From a virus, in the IMG/VR virus record IMGVR_UViG_3300023119_000114, positions 1-24,614 of that record: a stretch of DNA of 24,614 bases; one strand, given 5' to 3'. Below are positions 1-8,304 of this stretch, one piece after another. How positions within the stretch are numbered: position 1 is the stretch's first letter; the number at the start of each line of letters is the position of its first letter. Under the pieces are notes generated by a model. It made no database searches, was not told the origin of the DNA, and worked only from the letters and a program-made list of their open reading frames with translations. The translations under genes and the position numbers were made by a program.

Positions 1-312
1 AGTTGTTTCAAATGTCAAATCAAGAAACGCAACAGATGATCTATTTGAAATAGGAAGATAATTTAATTCTTTTGAATGTGATGCAACTGAATCATATTTC
101 TGAGAAGAATCCAGAAACATTTCAGACGCAACCATATTTAAGTAGAAAGAATTCAAATATGAGTTATATGTCATTACATCAAGTAAGACATTAATATTTG
201 AACCTTCAAAATCAAAGTCTTTAAAAGTATTTTGTCCTTGTAAAAATACTTTTAAATTTTCTTTTAGTGTGTCAAAATCTAATGATGATACGTTTAGAGA
301 ATTATTTGCCAT
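1..312 (-). CDS. 6: Baseplate wedge protein gp6, N-terminal part only
   Basis: Only the first 104 codons lie in the window; the gene runs off the left edge. The product begins MANNSLNVSSLDFDTLKENL and contains GQNTFKDFDFEGSNINVLLDV followed closely by MTYNSYLNSFYLNMVASEMF. The phrase DFEGSN-N-LLD--TYN is typical of the start of T4 gp6, the wedge protein that forms the inner dome ring of the baseplate (T4 gp6 is 660 residues). The ATG at 312 directly abuts the stop codon of the gp25-like gene, so the two are probably translated from one mRNA. The wedge order gp25-gp6 supports the call. The rest of the protein cannot be assessed. Confidence 0.88.
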   Translation of the reverse strand, partial: MANNSLNVSSLDFDTLKENLKVFLQGQNTFKDFDFEGSNINVLLDVMTYNSYLNSFYLNMVASEMFLDSSQKYDSVASHSKELNYLPISNRSSVAFLDLTFETT

Positions 313-789
313 TTAGCGAACTCTTGTTAATATTGTTGTAAGAGTTATTTCTTCTGGGTTATTTATAATATTATAAACAATGGTTACAGATATTGAATTA
401 TTTTGTATTAGAAATCCACTAAAATCTCTAAGTGCTTCACCCTCTGATATTTCTGAAGATTGAACTGATACTTCTAAAAGATTAATTCTAGGTTCATTAT
501 TCTGTATAGTAAGTTTTATATTTTCTTCTATATCATTTAAAAGAATATTATTAACATTTTCAAATAAACTTGCGTTTACATCAGAACCTACAATTGGTTG
601 AAAAAATCTTTCTCCTAGATTTGTTTTAATAAGATTTCTAAGTGATTGGTTTACTGATTTTTCATTTGTGACACGACCAAGCTGATTTCCTACAGGAGTC
701 TTTGCAAAAGAATTTAAGAAATCAGAAAAATATTCTGTTTGTTTTTCTTTTGGTGAAATAGATTCTGCTCTTGTTGGTCTAGTTACCAT
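313..789 (-). CDS. 25: Baseplate wedge protein gp25 (GPW/gp25 family)
   Basis: A 158-residue protein of the GPW/gp25 family, whose members form the inner wedge around the hub and help trigger sheath assembly and contraction. The family core is visible: VNQSLRNLIKTNLGERFFQP, then a GS--N-SLFE segment, then NNEPRINLLEVSV. In this family the loop with GER-F-P and the EPRI segment are the conserved landmarks. T4 gp25 is 132 residues, so this copy is slightly longer at the N-terminus. It lies 12 bases after the PAAR gene and abuts gp6, as expected for a wedge cluster. Confidence 0.93.
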   Translation of the reverse strand: MVTRPTRAESISPKEKQTEYFSDFLNSFAKTPVGNQLGRVTNEKSVNQSLRNLIKTNLGERFFQPIVGSDVNASLFENVNNILLNDIEENIKLTIQNNEPRINLLEVSVQSSEISEGEALRDFSGFLIQNNSISVTIVYNIINNPEEITLTTILTRVR

Positions 790-801
790 TTATTTTTTTC
801 C

Positions 802-1092
802 TTATGGTCCACAGAATACATTTGGTGAACCTGTTGCTACTGAAGTACAAGCAGTTACTGCGTCTCCAATTCTTCCACAACCTTTGTCATTTATAAAAAC
901 AGTAGGAGAACCAGTTGTAATTGGAGCTTGATGTGGTAGACATAGAGGCCCCGCATGAGAATTATTATTATCACCTTGTCTAGAAATACCTATACTATTT
1001 ACAAACACATCAGGAGATCTTTCTAATCTGCGTGGTTTTGTACAATGAGTCATATCTTCATCTACAAGATCACCTCTGCAAACGGCTGGCAT
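802..1092 (-). CDS. PAAR-repeat spike tip protein
   Basis: A 96-residue protein with the PAAR layout: MPAVCRGDLVDEDMTHC at the start, glycine/serine turns, HAGPLCLPH in the middle, and two near-repeats TGSPTVFIND and TGSPNVFCGP. PAAR proteins fold into a small cone that caps the trimeric central spike and bind one metal ion through His and Cys side chains. Candidates here are His16, His46, His54 and Cys82. The protein has six cysteines, more than the single metal site needs. It is the third element of the puncturing device, after the gp5-like hub and the Cys/His-rich needle encoded upstream in the same operon. Its first 23 bases overlap the end of the preceding small gene. Confidence 0.9.
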   Translation of the reverse strand: MPAVCRGDLVDEDMTHCTKPRRLERSPDVFVNSIGISRQGDNNNSHAGPLCLPHQAPITTGSPTVFINDKGCGRIGDAVTACTSVATGSPNVFCGP

Positions 1093-1306
1093 TTTTTCTC
1101 TCCCTTTCCATTAATTTTTGAAGTCTATCATTCCATTTATGTATTTCTTCGTGTTGTTCTTCTGTGTGTGGTCCTGGTGGAAATGCTGGAAGAAATTTAA
1201 TAACATTATCAAAAACTTCTGGTATATCTTCATATTTATCAAATGTTTTTAACTCGCCATCTATAAGTATAACAAACTCATCTTTGTCTCTATGTGCTCC
1301 TGACAT
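1070..1306 (-). CDS. Small charged protein of unknown function in the baseplate operon
   Basis: A 78-residue, highly charged protein with an Ile/Val-rich start (EFVILIDGELKTFDKYEDIP), a proline/glycine hinge (LPAFPPGPHTEEQHEE) and a basic helical end rich in Arg and Lys. No family is recognised. It sits between the spike and PAAR genes and overlaps the PAAR start by 23 bases, which argues that it is really translated. The position suggests a minor baseplate component, or an assembly factor for the spike complex; this is inference from location only. Confidence 0.7.
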   Translation of the reverse strand: MSGAHRDKDEFVILIDGELKTFDKYEDIPEVFDNVIKFLPAFPPGPHTEEQHEEIHKWNDRLQKLMERERKNASRLQR

Positions 1307-1316
1307 TTAAATATCC

Positions 1317-2093
1317 TTAGTCTGCATATTCTTTTGCTGCTGGATTTAGATCAATTCTATCTGCTACAATCTCAATTCTATTTGGTCTAATAAAAATATA
1401 AGAGGAACCACAAACTAATAATATTTCTTGTGAAGCATCTATTCTAGCTTTACCAGAATCTAGTTGTACATCCATATTACCAGAAGGTAAATGAATTCCA
1501 TATTCACCACCAACTGTATCATATCTAGATTTTCCCGTATGATGTGATGAATCTCCTTCAACTGAACAACATTCGTTTCCTTTTGTTCTTTTTCTTACAT
1601 TTCCACTTATAGATTTATGATGATTATTCCTATTATTAAGAACCATTCCTTCCATACCAGAACCAGCACACATATTTTTACCACCGGTTCCACAATAATT
1701 ATTTCCACGTACCTCACAGCCCTTATTACCAGAATTACGGCCTGGTTTATCACCTACAGTATTTTTAGAATGTGTTCCAGAATTATTTTCTGTTTGTGCG
1801 TTAGTAGATGTACCACAGGTTCCACAGTGTTGTTGGTGTTGTCCATCACCCTTATAGTCTGTGCTGTTTCCACTATGTGTGGTACATACACCACCATTAC
1901 ATTCTATGGTTTGACTATAATTATTTGTAGGATAGTCATCATCGTAATAAAATACTGATGCACGCCCATTATTTTTAGTCATAACTTCAGCATTTCTAAC
2001 ATTTGTTCCTACATCAGTAGGTGTTTTATTTTCACTTCGAACATTCCGATGGTTTATTGGAGCACCCCTAGAATCAATTGGTCCCTTTGCCAT
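1317..2093 (-). CDS. Cys/His-rich central spike (needle) protein
   Basis: A 258-residue protein. The last 60 residues have the alternating pattern of a trimeric beta-helix needle: SGNMDVQLDSGKARIDASQE, then ILLVCGSSYIFIRPNRIEIV and ADRIDLNP. This resembles the C-terminal needle of T4 gp5 and VgrG-type spikes. The N-terminal two thirds are glycine/asparagine-rich and unusual: 10 cysteines and 10 histidines, with pairs such as HCGTC, NECC and SHHTG. Its place between the gp5-like hub and the PAAR tip supports a spike role. In T4 the needle is fused to gp5; here it appears to be a separate gene. The function of the Cys/His-rich part is not known; metal binding or disulfides are inferences. Confidence 0.75.
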   Translation of the reverse strand: MAKGPIDSRGAPINHRNVRSENKTPTDVGTNVRNAEVMTKNNGRASVFYYDDDYPTNNYSQTIECNGGVCTTHSGNSTDYKGDGQHQQHCGTCGTSTNAQTENNSGTHSKNTVGDKPGRNSGNKGCEVRGNNYCGTGGKNMCAGSGMEGMVLNNRNNHHKSISGNVRKRTKGNECCSVEGDSSHHTGKSRYDTVGGEYGIHLPSGNMDVQLDSGKARIDASQEILLVCGSSYIFIRPNRIEIVADRIDLNPAAKEYAD

Positions 2094-2094
2094 T

Positions 2095-3846
2095 TTAAAT
2101 TTCCTTTACAAAATCTAATAATTTTTTAATATCTAAATCATCAGCTACTGTAGATAATAAATCTGCTTTTTGTTTAAAATCTTCCAAATCAAAATTCTCT
2201 GGAACATCTGAAGAAACATCATCAGTCATTCTAGAGACATGTGTCATAAAAGCTTCTGCTACTTCATTAGATGTAAGGTTTGTACTAGCAATGGTAGATG
2301 ACATAGAACTAGATTTATTTGGCATTTTTATTGCTTTATATGAGAATTTTTCTATTACATTTTTTAGTTCATTTTGTTCTTTTATTGTGGATTTTAACAA
2401 CTTATTCATTTTACTTTGATCTAGAAATGAATTAGGTAAATGATTAGATTGTGCTTTGTTAATAGCACCTCCTAATACTGGTCCTAACATACTTACCAAA
2501 TCAGTAGATGATCCTGATCCCTTTCCTAATGCTTTTTCTTCTGTTTTATCTGAAACTTGATTACAATATTTTTCTAAGAGAGTGTTTAATATTTCAACTG
2601 TTAAAGAAACAGATACTATATAGGGCCTTAAGTCTGTAGAAAGTCCTATTTCTGCATCACTGTAAACTTCTTGTTCAAGAGAATCAAATGGACTATATTC
2701 ATCAGTTCTTAGTAAATAATAACTTGAATCTCCATCTTCCGGTCCTTCAAATTCTACATATCCTGGATAAGGATCATTATCTTTTGTATAATATACTTGA
2801 GTATAAAAATCTGGAATATCCGAATAATTAACAACTACATTAGGAGGAATATTATCTCCAAAAACTATTTCTGGTATAACACAAACAGGCAAGTCCTTTT
2901 CTCCATATAACAAAACAGAAATATACAATGATATCAACGCATCCTTTACCATATTTTTATAACTTTCTAACAAATCATCGAAGTTTGTTAATAGTGGTAA
3001 AGTAAAGGAAACTAAAACTGGACCATAACCAAGTTCTTTTACCAATCTACTTAATGCTCCAGTTAAAGCATCTGTTATTAATTCTTGTAGTTCTTGTGTT
3101 GGTTCATCACCACTTTGTCCTTCATTAGCACTTGTACTACTTCCAGATCCACCTTTAAAAGATGTTGCACTATTAATCTTTTCCATCATATCATAAAATT
3201 GTGGAAAAATATTTGATGTTCTTTGTGGATCTACTTCATTTAGACCAGCTAATATATTTTTTATATTTTGTTTTGCTCCAGTGTAAGTTTTTTTCTTAGC
3301 AAATTTATTTTTTCTATTATAATTTTGATTAGCTGTTTCTTTTGGATATGGGTGTGCGTTTGGTGGTGTTACATCATTATTAACATGACTTTGTATAATT
3401 TGTTGTGGAACTACTGAAACATTTCCATCATCATCAACATATATATGTTTTTTTACTAAAATTTTTCCTCCTGCTGCCTCATTATGAACAGCAGGGTTAA
3501 GATATTGATCAGAACCAATAACAGGTAAATCAGATTCATTAGAACTTACATCACTTTGGCTTGATGGTTCTTTTGACTTATTTTTATTTGCACTAGATCT
3601 ATTAATAAAACCAGTAATTACCCATTGACCATCCATATTGCGTTTACACATAACGTGTTGGCCTTCTCTTAAAACTAAATTTTGACCAATACCATTACGT
3701 GAAGGTGTAGAGTATTGCATAGCTTTTGATGCTATGGGAAGATCTTCTTTTTTTATTCCCTCACTGCCAAATGGTCTAACTCTCCAACCACCCAATTTAT
3801 TATCATTAACTTCAACCACAACACATCGTATTTCATTATCACTCAT
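2095..3846 (-). CDS. 5: Baseplate central hub protein, gp5-like (N-terminal OB domain)
   Basis: A 583-residue protein, close to T4 gp5 (575). The N-terminus reads CVVVEVNDNKLGGWRVRPFG and continues with KKEDLPIASKAMQYSTPSRN and QNLVLREGQHVMC. This is the OB-fold pattern of gp5/VgrG-type hub proteins, in which a G-(R/W)-V-VR strand is followed by DLP and a P. Unlike T4 gp5, no lysozyme domain is visible: I find no recognisable catalytic Glu/Asp/Thr arrangement, and the remainder is acidic, Ser/Asn-rich and partly helical. The beta-helix needle is encoded by the next gene. It overlaps the gp27-like gene by 8 bases, so the two hub proteins are probably translationally coupled. Confidence 0.78.
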   Translation of the reverse strand: MSDNEIRCVVVEVNDNKLGGWRVRPFGSEGIKKEDLPIASKAMQYSTPSRNGIGQNLVLREGQHVMCKRNMDGQWVITGFINRSSANKNKSKEPSSQSDVSSNESDLPVIGSDQYLNPAVHNEAAGGKILVKKHIYVDDDGNVSVVPQQIIQSHVNNDVTPPNAHPYPKETANQNYNRKNKFAKKKTYTGAKQNIKNILAGLNEVDPQRTSNIFPQFYDMMEKINSATSFKGGSGSSTSANEGQSGDEPTQELQELITDALTGALSRLVKELGYGPVLVSFTLPLLTNFDDLLESYKNMVKDALISLYISVLLYGEKDLPVCVIPEIVFGDNIPPNVVVNYSDIPDFYTQVYYTKDNDPYPGYVEFEGPEDGDSSYYLLRTDEYSPFDSLEQEVYSDAEIGLSTDLRPYIVSVSLTVEILNTLLEKYCNQVSDKTEEKALGKGSGSSTDLVSMLGPVLGGAINKAQSNHLPNSFLDQSKMNKLLKSTIKEQNELKNVIEKFSYKAIKMPNKSSSMSSTIASTNLTSNEVAEAFMTHVSRMTDDVSSDVPENFDLEDFKQKADLLSTVADDLDIKKLLDFVKEI

Positions 3847-5017
3847 TCGTACCTCCTAATATTCCTGAAACTATACAAGTTACAGATGATGGATCTAAAT
3901 TATATCTTATACTAATACCAGTTACTAATACATTTCCCCCAACATACTTATTTCCTTTTGCACTTTCTCCTGCTCCTTTTAAATTATCCATTGAAACAAC
4001 AGATCCTATTTCTAAACCATCTCTTGCCATACATTCAAATTGAACTGTTGGACCGGAACCAAAGGGACCTTTAATAGCATTTCTTCTATCAACAGGTTGA
4101 TTTAAATTTCTTCGACTCTGTTCGTTTTCTGTAAAAGAAGTATTATCAGAAACTCTTGAATTATTTGATGGTGTGCTATTTATTTGTCTTTTATTTGGAG
4201 TTTTAAAATTTCCTGGCCTGCTTTCATTATAATATTCTCCAGTATTTCCATGATAAGTATTTCTACCAGAAGGAACAAATCCAGGGCCAAAAAATTGATG
4301 ACTTGAACCAAAATTTAAAACTGCTGCTTCTGGTGGTGTCCCAGACCCGCTGACACTATTAAAAAATTGTAATGCTGGTGATTGTTGAGAAGCATTTTCT
4401 AAAGTATCAACTCTAATTTCTTTACCATCAGGACTTGCCCAAGAACAAAGTATAGATGATTTGTCTCCTGGAATAGAAGATCTGTGTTGAATTCTATTAA
4501 TACATTGAGAAAATGAATCACGCAAAAATACTTCTGAATATGTTGTACTTTCTTTACATCTGTAATCAACCTTATTAAAACCATAATGTTTATACAATTC
4601 TTCGTAATATTTTTTAGAAGATTGTCCTCTGCCACCCTTAGCATAGATAAAAGATTCGTTTTGAATCTTTTTAAAATTTTTATTTTCACAGTTAACATTA
4701 AAAGATGCATTTTCTGTATCTTGACTAGGATCAGAACCAGATTGAAAATCACCAGCACCAGAAACAACTAAAGACTGTGAAAAATCAACCTGTGCAGCGG
4801 AATCAGGATTGCCAGTAAAAGAAAGTTCTACAGGTGCATATGGTTCTAGATTTTTAAATATATTTACAGGAGTATCTGACGTCTGTATAAAATCAAATGA
4901 AGCTTGTGCTCCACCAGTATTGTATATTGAATTATCTATTCTTAAACACCTAACCATTGATTGTGGTATTTCAGTTCCACCAATAGTACATATAAAATTT
5001 CCACCTTGTTTTAGCAT
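3839..5017 (-). CDS. 27: Baseplate hub protein, gp27-like
   Basis: A 392-residue protein; T4 gp27 is 391. It begins with a short Cys-containing beta segment (GGNFICTIGGTEIPQSMVRC), followed by a tube-like beta domain (ASFDFIQTSDTPVNIFKNLE with PYAPVELSFTG) and ends VTGISIRYNLDPSSVTCIVS. That is the layout of gp27/gpD-type hub proteins, which form a trimeric ring below the tail tube and hold the gp5 spike. The call rests on length, the position directly upstream of the gp5-like gene, and the coupled overlaps on both sides (1 base with gp53, 8 bases with gp5). A Ser/Asn/Arg-rich disordered stretch near residues 245-310 is unusual. Sequence similarity to T4 gp27 itself is not obvious by eye. Confidence 0.7.
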   Translation of the reverse strand: MLKQGGNFICTIGGTEIPQSMVRCLRIDNSIYNTGGAQASFDFIQTSDTPVNIFKNLEPYAPVELSFTGNPDSAAQVDFSQSLVVSGAGDFQSGSDPSQDTENASFNVNCENKNFKKIQNESFIYAKGGRGQSSKKYYEELYKHYGFNKVDYRCKESTTYSEVFLRDSFSQCINRIQHRSSIPGDKSSILCSWASPDGKEIRVDTLENASQQSPALQFFNSVSGSGTPPEAAVLNFGSSHQFFGPGFVPSGRNTYHGNTGEYYNESRPGNFKTPNKRQINSTPSNNSRVSDNTSFTENEQSRRNLNQPVDRRNAIKGPFGSGPTVQFECMARDGLEIGSVVSMDNLKGAGESAKGNKYVGGNVLVTGISIRYNLDPSSVTCIVSGILGGTNE

Positions 5018-5892
5018 TAATCTTCAAATACCTCTATTAAATTTAAAACAATTCTTCTACTTTGATTACTATCAAGAACTTTTATAGTTCTATTAAATTC
5101 ATTTTTTTCTACAACATCATCAAATTGATAAACTGGAGACCAGTATACATCTTCTTCAGGAGAAATATTATTAGACTGTAAAGTGGAATCTGTAAAAATC
5201 GTATTCACTCCACTATCATTACCAAATATATAACTTGATCCTGATATTTCAACTTCAGTGTTTGATTGATATACACCAGAAACGTGTTGAATATATACTT
5301 TTGTATTTGATGTAGATACAACCTGCCCCTTACCACTATTTATTGAATTAAAAACAATATCACATATCTCATCTTTTACAAAATTAGTATTAGATACAGA
5401 ATATGACATTATTCTATTAGTAGATATTTTCCAATCTTTTTTAAATCTCTGGTATTCTAATATTCTTCCAGATTGATCATATATTGGTTGCCAATATTTT
5501 TTTAGTGCTGGTGCTAAAGCCTCAAATCCATTAGTTTCTAATAAATCATCATTAGCCCAATCATTTCTATAATAAAGAACTTTTTGTTTAGCATCCTCTA
5601 AAGAACCATACTTTTCTATGATGTGAGAATTTAAGTCATTTTCATCTAAATACCATTCATAATATGGATCTACTATTTTATTAGAAAAATATAAAATCCA
5701 AGATTTGTATTCATCATTATAGTATCTATAACTAAATTGGTCTGCTCTTTCAGAATCAGATATATCATATGTGTTAAAAACATAAGGATTATCATAAACA
5801 TCATCGATTATTTTTACCCGTCTGGTAATATCAATGGATTTGGTATTATTATATGTTATTTGTGGAAACTTGTCGAAGTATCTATCAGCCAT
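5017..5892 (-). CDS. 53: Baseplate wedge protein gp53
   Basis: A 291-residue protein with a clear gp53 N-terminal signature: MADRYFDKFPQITYN, then RVKIIDDVYDNPYVFNTYDI, ERADQFSYRYYNDEYKSWIL and NKIVDPYYEWYL. gp53 clamps neighbouring wedges together in the T4 baseplate. The first 130 residues carry the family core, including aromatic WxLYFSN-I-DPYYEW. The C-terminal half is a beta-rich extension that makes this protein longer than T4 gp53 (196). It overlaps its neighbours by one base on each side, which fixes it in the tail-cap, gp53, gp27, gp5 operon. Confidence 0.92.
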   Translation of the reverse strand: MADRYFDKFPQITYNNTKSIDITRRVKIIDDVYDNPYVFNTYDISDSERADQFSYRYYNDEYKSWILYFSNKIVDPYYEWYLDENDLNSHIIEKYGSLEDAKQKVLYYRNDWANDDLLETNGFEALAPALKKYWQPIYDQSGRILEYQRFKKDWKISTNRIMSYSVSNTNFVKDEICDIVFNSINSGKGQVVSTSNTKVYIQHVSGVYQSNTEVEISGSSYIFGNDSGVNTIFTDSTLQSNNISPEEDVYWSPVYQFDDVVEKNEFNRTIKVLDSNQSRRIVLNLIEVFED

Positions 5893-6626
5893 TACCCACT
5901 ACTATGCTCCCAACTACCTTTTTCCCAAATTTGAATTTCTTTAAATGTTGCAGCAAGTTTTACATTTACAGGTGCACCATTTCTTAAAAATGCTGGTTGT
6001 CCAGCACCATTATATTGAACCTGTACAGATGTAATTGCTGCAGGCTTCATTCTGAAAGTATATTTATCATTAGGATATAATCTCATTATTGCTATTCTAG
6101 GATAACGATAAAAACCACCATCTTGAAATGGTGAAGATTGGAATTTTAATTCATCTACTATTTCAGCTATTCTATCTGTTTCATTTCTATTATTAGCAAC
6201 TAAGTCCCACCTAAAAGTATATTCTTTAAAGTTTGGCTGTCTAAATGCCATAAAAAGACCTGGATTTGGAGCTACTCCAGTTCCAACACTAAACGTATTA
6301 ATTGCACCTTTAAATCCACTTATTGCTTTAGCAGCAGCAGAACCAAATTTTTCTATTTCACTAACAACATCTGATTGTTCCCAAGATAATATTTGAACAT
6401 CCTCTAGAGAAGTTGGTATTGGTAAAAATATACTTCCAGCTGGAATGCCACTTTGACCACCAAAAAAATTACTGAGACCGATACTATAATCCACAAAACC
6501 TATTCTTATATAAAAATTCCTACCGTTCGCAATTAAATCTTCAGGAAAGAATTTTGTTCTAACCCTTTTATTATCTATTTTTCTTGGTATATTGTTTGGT
6601 AGTCCACCAGTATATCTGACTGCCAT
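5892..6626 (-). CDS. Baseplate tail-tube cap or initiator protein (gp48/gp54-like)
   Basis: A 244-residue protein. The middle contains NPGLFMAFRQPNFKEYTFRW followed by DLVANNRNETDRIAEIVDEL and FKFQSSPF-type residues. Proteins that nucleate the T4 tail tube on the baseplate share this motif (an F-----F-F-W-L-P-N--E------I----K strand-helix pattern). A small-residue segment (KFGSAAAKAISGFKGAINTF) precedes it, as in gp48-like proteins. T4 gp48 (364) and gp54 (320) are longer, and I cannot tell which one this corresponds to. It is the first gene after the leftward late promoter at 6663-6670, with ribosome-binding site AGGAA eight bases before the ATG. Confidence 0.82.
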   Translation of the reverse strand: MAVRYTGGLPNNIPRKIDNKRVRTKFFPEDLIANGRNFYIRIGFVDYSIGLSNFFGGQSGIPAGSIFLPIPTSLEDVQILSWEQSDVVSEIEKFGSAAAKAISGFKGAINTFSVGTGVAPNPGLFMAFRQPNFKEYTFRWDLVANNRNETDRIAEIVDELKFQSSPFQDGGFYRYPRIAIMRLYPNDKYTFRMKPAAITSVQVQYNGAGQPAFLRNGAPVNVKLAATFKEIQIWEKGSWEHSSG

Positions 6627-6646
6627 TTTTATTCCTAATTTATTTT

Positions 6647-6654
6647 TATAAATA
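6647..6654 (+). promoter_or_regulatory. T4-type late promoter for the rightward structural operon
   Basis: Exact TATAAATA octamer, the T4 late promoter element read by the gp55 sigma factor with gp33 and gp45. It lies 23 bases before the gp4 ATG, so the leader would be about 15 bases and has no visible Shine-Dalgarno sequence. It overlaps functionally with a leftward octamer 9 bases away. Confidence 0.75.
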
Positions 6655-6662
6655 CTTTTATT

Positions 6663-6670
6663 TATTTATA
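6663..6670 (-). promoter_or_regulatory. T4-type late promoter for the leftward baseplate operon
   Basis: Read on the minus strand this is an exact TATAAATA, 37 bases before the gp48/54-like start codon. Expected transcription start is about 6656, in front of the AGGAA ribosome-binding site. No other promoter is seen between the permease block and this operon on the minus strand, so it probably drives the whole 1-6626 cluster. Confidence 0.75.
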
Positions 6671-6676
6671 TACAAA

Positions 6677-7117
6677 ATGAGCAAGTATAAAGGTTTTTTT
6701 AAACCAAAAAATCCAGATAAGTATATGGGAAACCCAACTAATATTATTTATCGTTCAAGTTGGGAATTGAAATTAATGATAAGACTTGATGAAGACCCAA
6801 GTATAATATCTTGGGGTTCTGAAGAAGTAGTCATACCATACCGTTCACCTATCGATAATAGAATACATCGTTATTTTGTTGATTTTATAGTAAATAAGAT
6901 AAATAGAAATGGTAAGAAAGAAACGGTGTTAATAGAAGTGAAACCAGCAAATCAAACTAGACCGCCAAAGAAAAAAGAAAAGATTACCAAAAGATATTTA
7001 TCTGAGGTAAAAAATTGGGGTGTAAATGAAGCAAAGTGGAAAGCAGCTAAAGAATTTTGTGAAGATAGGAAATGGACCTTTCACATATTCACAGAAAAAG
7101 AGTTAGGAATTAAATAA
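6677..7117 (+). CDS. 4: Head completion nuclease gp4 (PD-(D/E)XK fold)
   Basis: A 146-residue protein matching the T4 gp4 (gp50) head-completion family, about 150 residues in T4. The start reads MSKYKGFFKPKNPDKYMGNP, then IIYRSSWELKLMIRLDEDP and SEEVVIPY. Nuclease residues are visible: Glu30 in the SWE motif, Asp69 in RYFVDFIV, and Glu87-x-Lys89 in VLIEVKP. This is a PD-(D/E)XK arrangement like that of TnsA-type endonucleases. gp4 acts at the portal after DNA packaging so that tails can attach. The gene is first in the rightward late operon, and its stop codon overlaps the next ATG (TAATG). Confidence 0.93.
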   Translation: MSKYKGFFKPKNPDKYMGNPTNIIYRSSWELKLMIRLDEDPSIISWGSEEVVIPYRSPIDNRIHRYFVDFIVNKINRNGKKETVLIEVKPANQTRPPKKKEKITKRYLSEVKNWGVNEAKWKAAKEFCEDRKWTFHIFTEKELGIK

Positions 7118-7626
7118 TGAACTTTTTCGATATACTAAAAAAATCAGCAAAAAAATTATCACAAAGTGAATATTTTAATTTTTTAAAGAATATATTTTCA
7201 CAAAAGGGAACAAATGCACTTTCTCCTGGAAAACTTTATGCTTTTTCTTACAATGACCCAAAAACTAGAGACAGATTAGACCATTGGGACAAAACACCAA
7301 TTATATTATTTTTAGGCCCAGCAAAAAATGGTTTTTATGGTTTGAACTTTCATTATCTTAGTCCAGGAGAAAGAGCTGCATTTTTAAATGAACTTCAAGA
7401 CAACGAATCTCAAAATGTAAAAATAAATGTAAATGCTATACAAAATTTGACAAAAAGTCCTATGTTTAAAAGAACAATTAAACATTACATAAGTTTTAGA
7501 GCTAAAGGTATTAGAGAAATACCCCCAGGTAAAGATTTTGAAAATTGGATAAATATTTTAAGAATGTCAACAGGAAACTTTACTAGTGATAGAAGAAGAC
7601 TGGGTTCAAATTGGACACCATACTAA
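7117..7626 (+). CDS. Conserved phage protein of unknown function
   Basis: A 169-residue protein. The core reads SPGKLYAFSYNDPKTRDRLD, then HWDKTPIILFLGPAKNGFYG and LNFHYLSPGERAAFLNEL. I recognise the pattern YDPKT-D-L---D--P------GF-GLN-HYL-P--R---L--L as recurring in myoviruses, but I cannot attach an established function. A short N-terminal helix with a basic end (residues 1-25) could be a membrane-proximal or DNA-contacting segment. In T4 the neighbour of gene 4 is gene 2, the DNA-end protector, so that role is a possibility from position only. It is translationally coupled to gp4 by a one-base overlap. Confidence 0.8.
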   Translation: MNFFDILKKSAKKLSQSEYFNFLKNIFSQKGTNALSPGKLYAFSYNDPKTRDRLDHWDKTPIILFLGPAKNGFYGLNFHYLSPGERAAFLNELQDNESQNVKINVNAIQNLTKSPMFKRTIKHYISFRAKGIREIPPGKDFENWINILRMSTGNFTSDRRRLGSNWTPY

Positions 7627-7636
7627 GGAAAAATAA

Positions 7637-8281
7637 ATGCCTTTTAATATAAACGATTTTAGTTCACATATAAATCAAAGTGGTTATCTAAGAAAAAATC
7701 ACTTTGAATTAAATGTGACAGTACCTCCTATATTACAAGGAAGAAATATAGAACGCCCAGGTGGAAGCAATTCAACATCTAATGTAACAAGAATGATGAC
7801 ATTTAGAGTTGCTAATATAAGAACACCACAAGTTCAAATTTCTGGTGTAAGTGTTAACAGATATGGTGTTGGTCCTCCTCAAAAGTATCCAGTTAGTGCA
7901 CAATTTAATGAAATATTTTTTACTGTAACTTGTGATAGGTTAGGTGATATATGGCAATTTTGGCATAACTGGACTAGGAGTGTTTTTGAATTTACAGGTG
8001 TTGCTGATTCTAACTCAGGCAACGTAAATTCATTACCAAGATATTTTTCAAATTTTAGAGACGAGTATTCGTCTCTTATTCAACTTCAACTATTTGATCA
8101 AATAGCACAAAATAATAAATCTGGAGTTCTAAGATTTGATATGTATGAGTCTTATCCAATAGCAATAACTGAAATTCCTCTTTCTTGGAACGACCCAAAT
8201 TTATTAGAATTGACTATAACTATGCATTTTAAAGATTATACAATAGTTGGTTCTAATGTAAGCAGAGAAAATTCTATTTAA
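7637..8281 (+). CDS. Tail tube-fold protein (gp19-like)
   Basis: A 214-residue protein with a tail-tube layout: SGYLRKNHFELNVTVPPILQ at the start, ISGVSVNRYGVGPPQKYPVS, then FFTVTCDRLGDIWQFWHNW, and near the end MYESYPIAITEIPLSWND with LELTITMHFKDYTI. Tube subunits of T4 gp19 type show the same sequence of an N-terminal FEV strand, a CD helix segment, a YE--YP---- motif and a final beta strand. T4 gp19 is 163 residues. Because gp48, gp54 and gp19 share this fold, it could also be the tube initiator gp54. Ribosome-binding site AAGGAAA lies 6 bases upstream. It sits directly before the tail assembly chaperone. Confidence 0.75.
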   Translation: MPFNINDFSSHINQSGYLRKNHFELNVTVPPILQGRNIERPGGSNSTSNVTRMMTFRVANIRTPQVQISGVSVNRYGVGPPQKYPVSAQFNEIFFTVTCDRLGDIWQFWHNWTRSVFEFTGVADSNSGNVNSLPRYFSNFRDEYSSLIQLQLFDQIAQNNKSGVLRFDMYESYPIAITEIPLSWNDPNLLELTITMHFKDYTIVGSNVSRENSI

Positions 8282-8304
8282 TAAAATATTCAAGTGGAGA
8301 AAAT

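Noticed and set aside
360-367. TATAAATA on the minus strand inside the gp25 gene
   Set aside because: It lies within coding sequence about 50 bases before gp6 in an AT-rich gene; it may be chance and no other promoter evidence supports it.
1617-1958. Plus-strand frame opposite the Cys/His-rich spike
   Set aside because: Antisense shadow of a gene with strong protein-like C-terminus and operon spacing.
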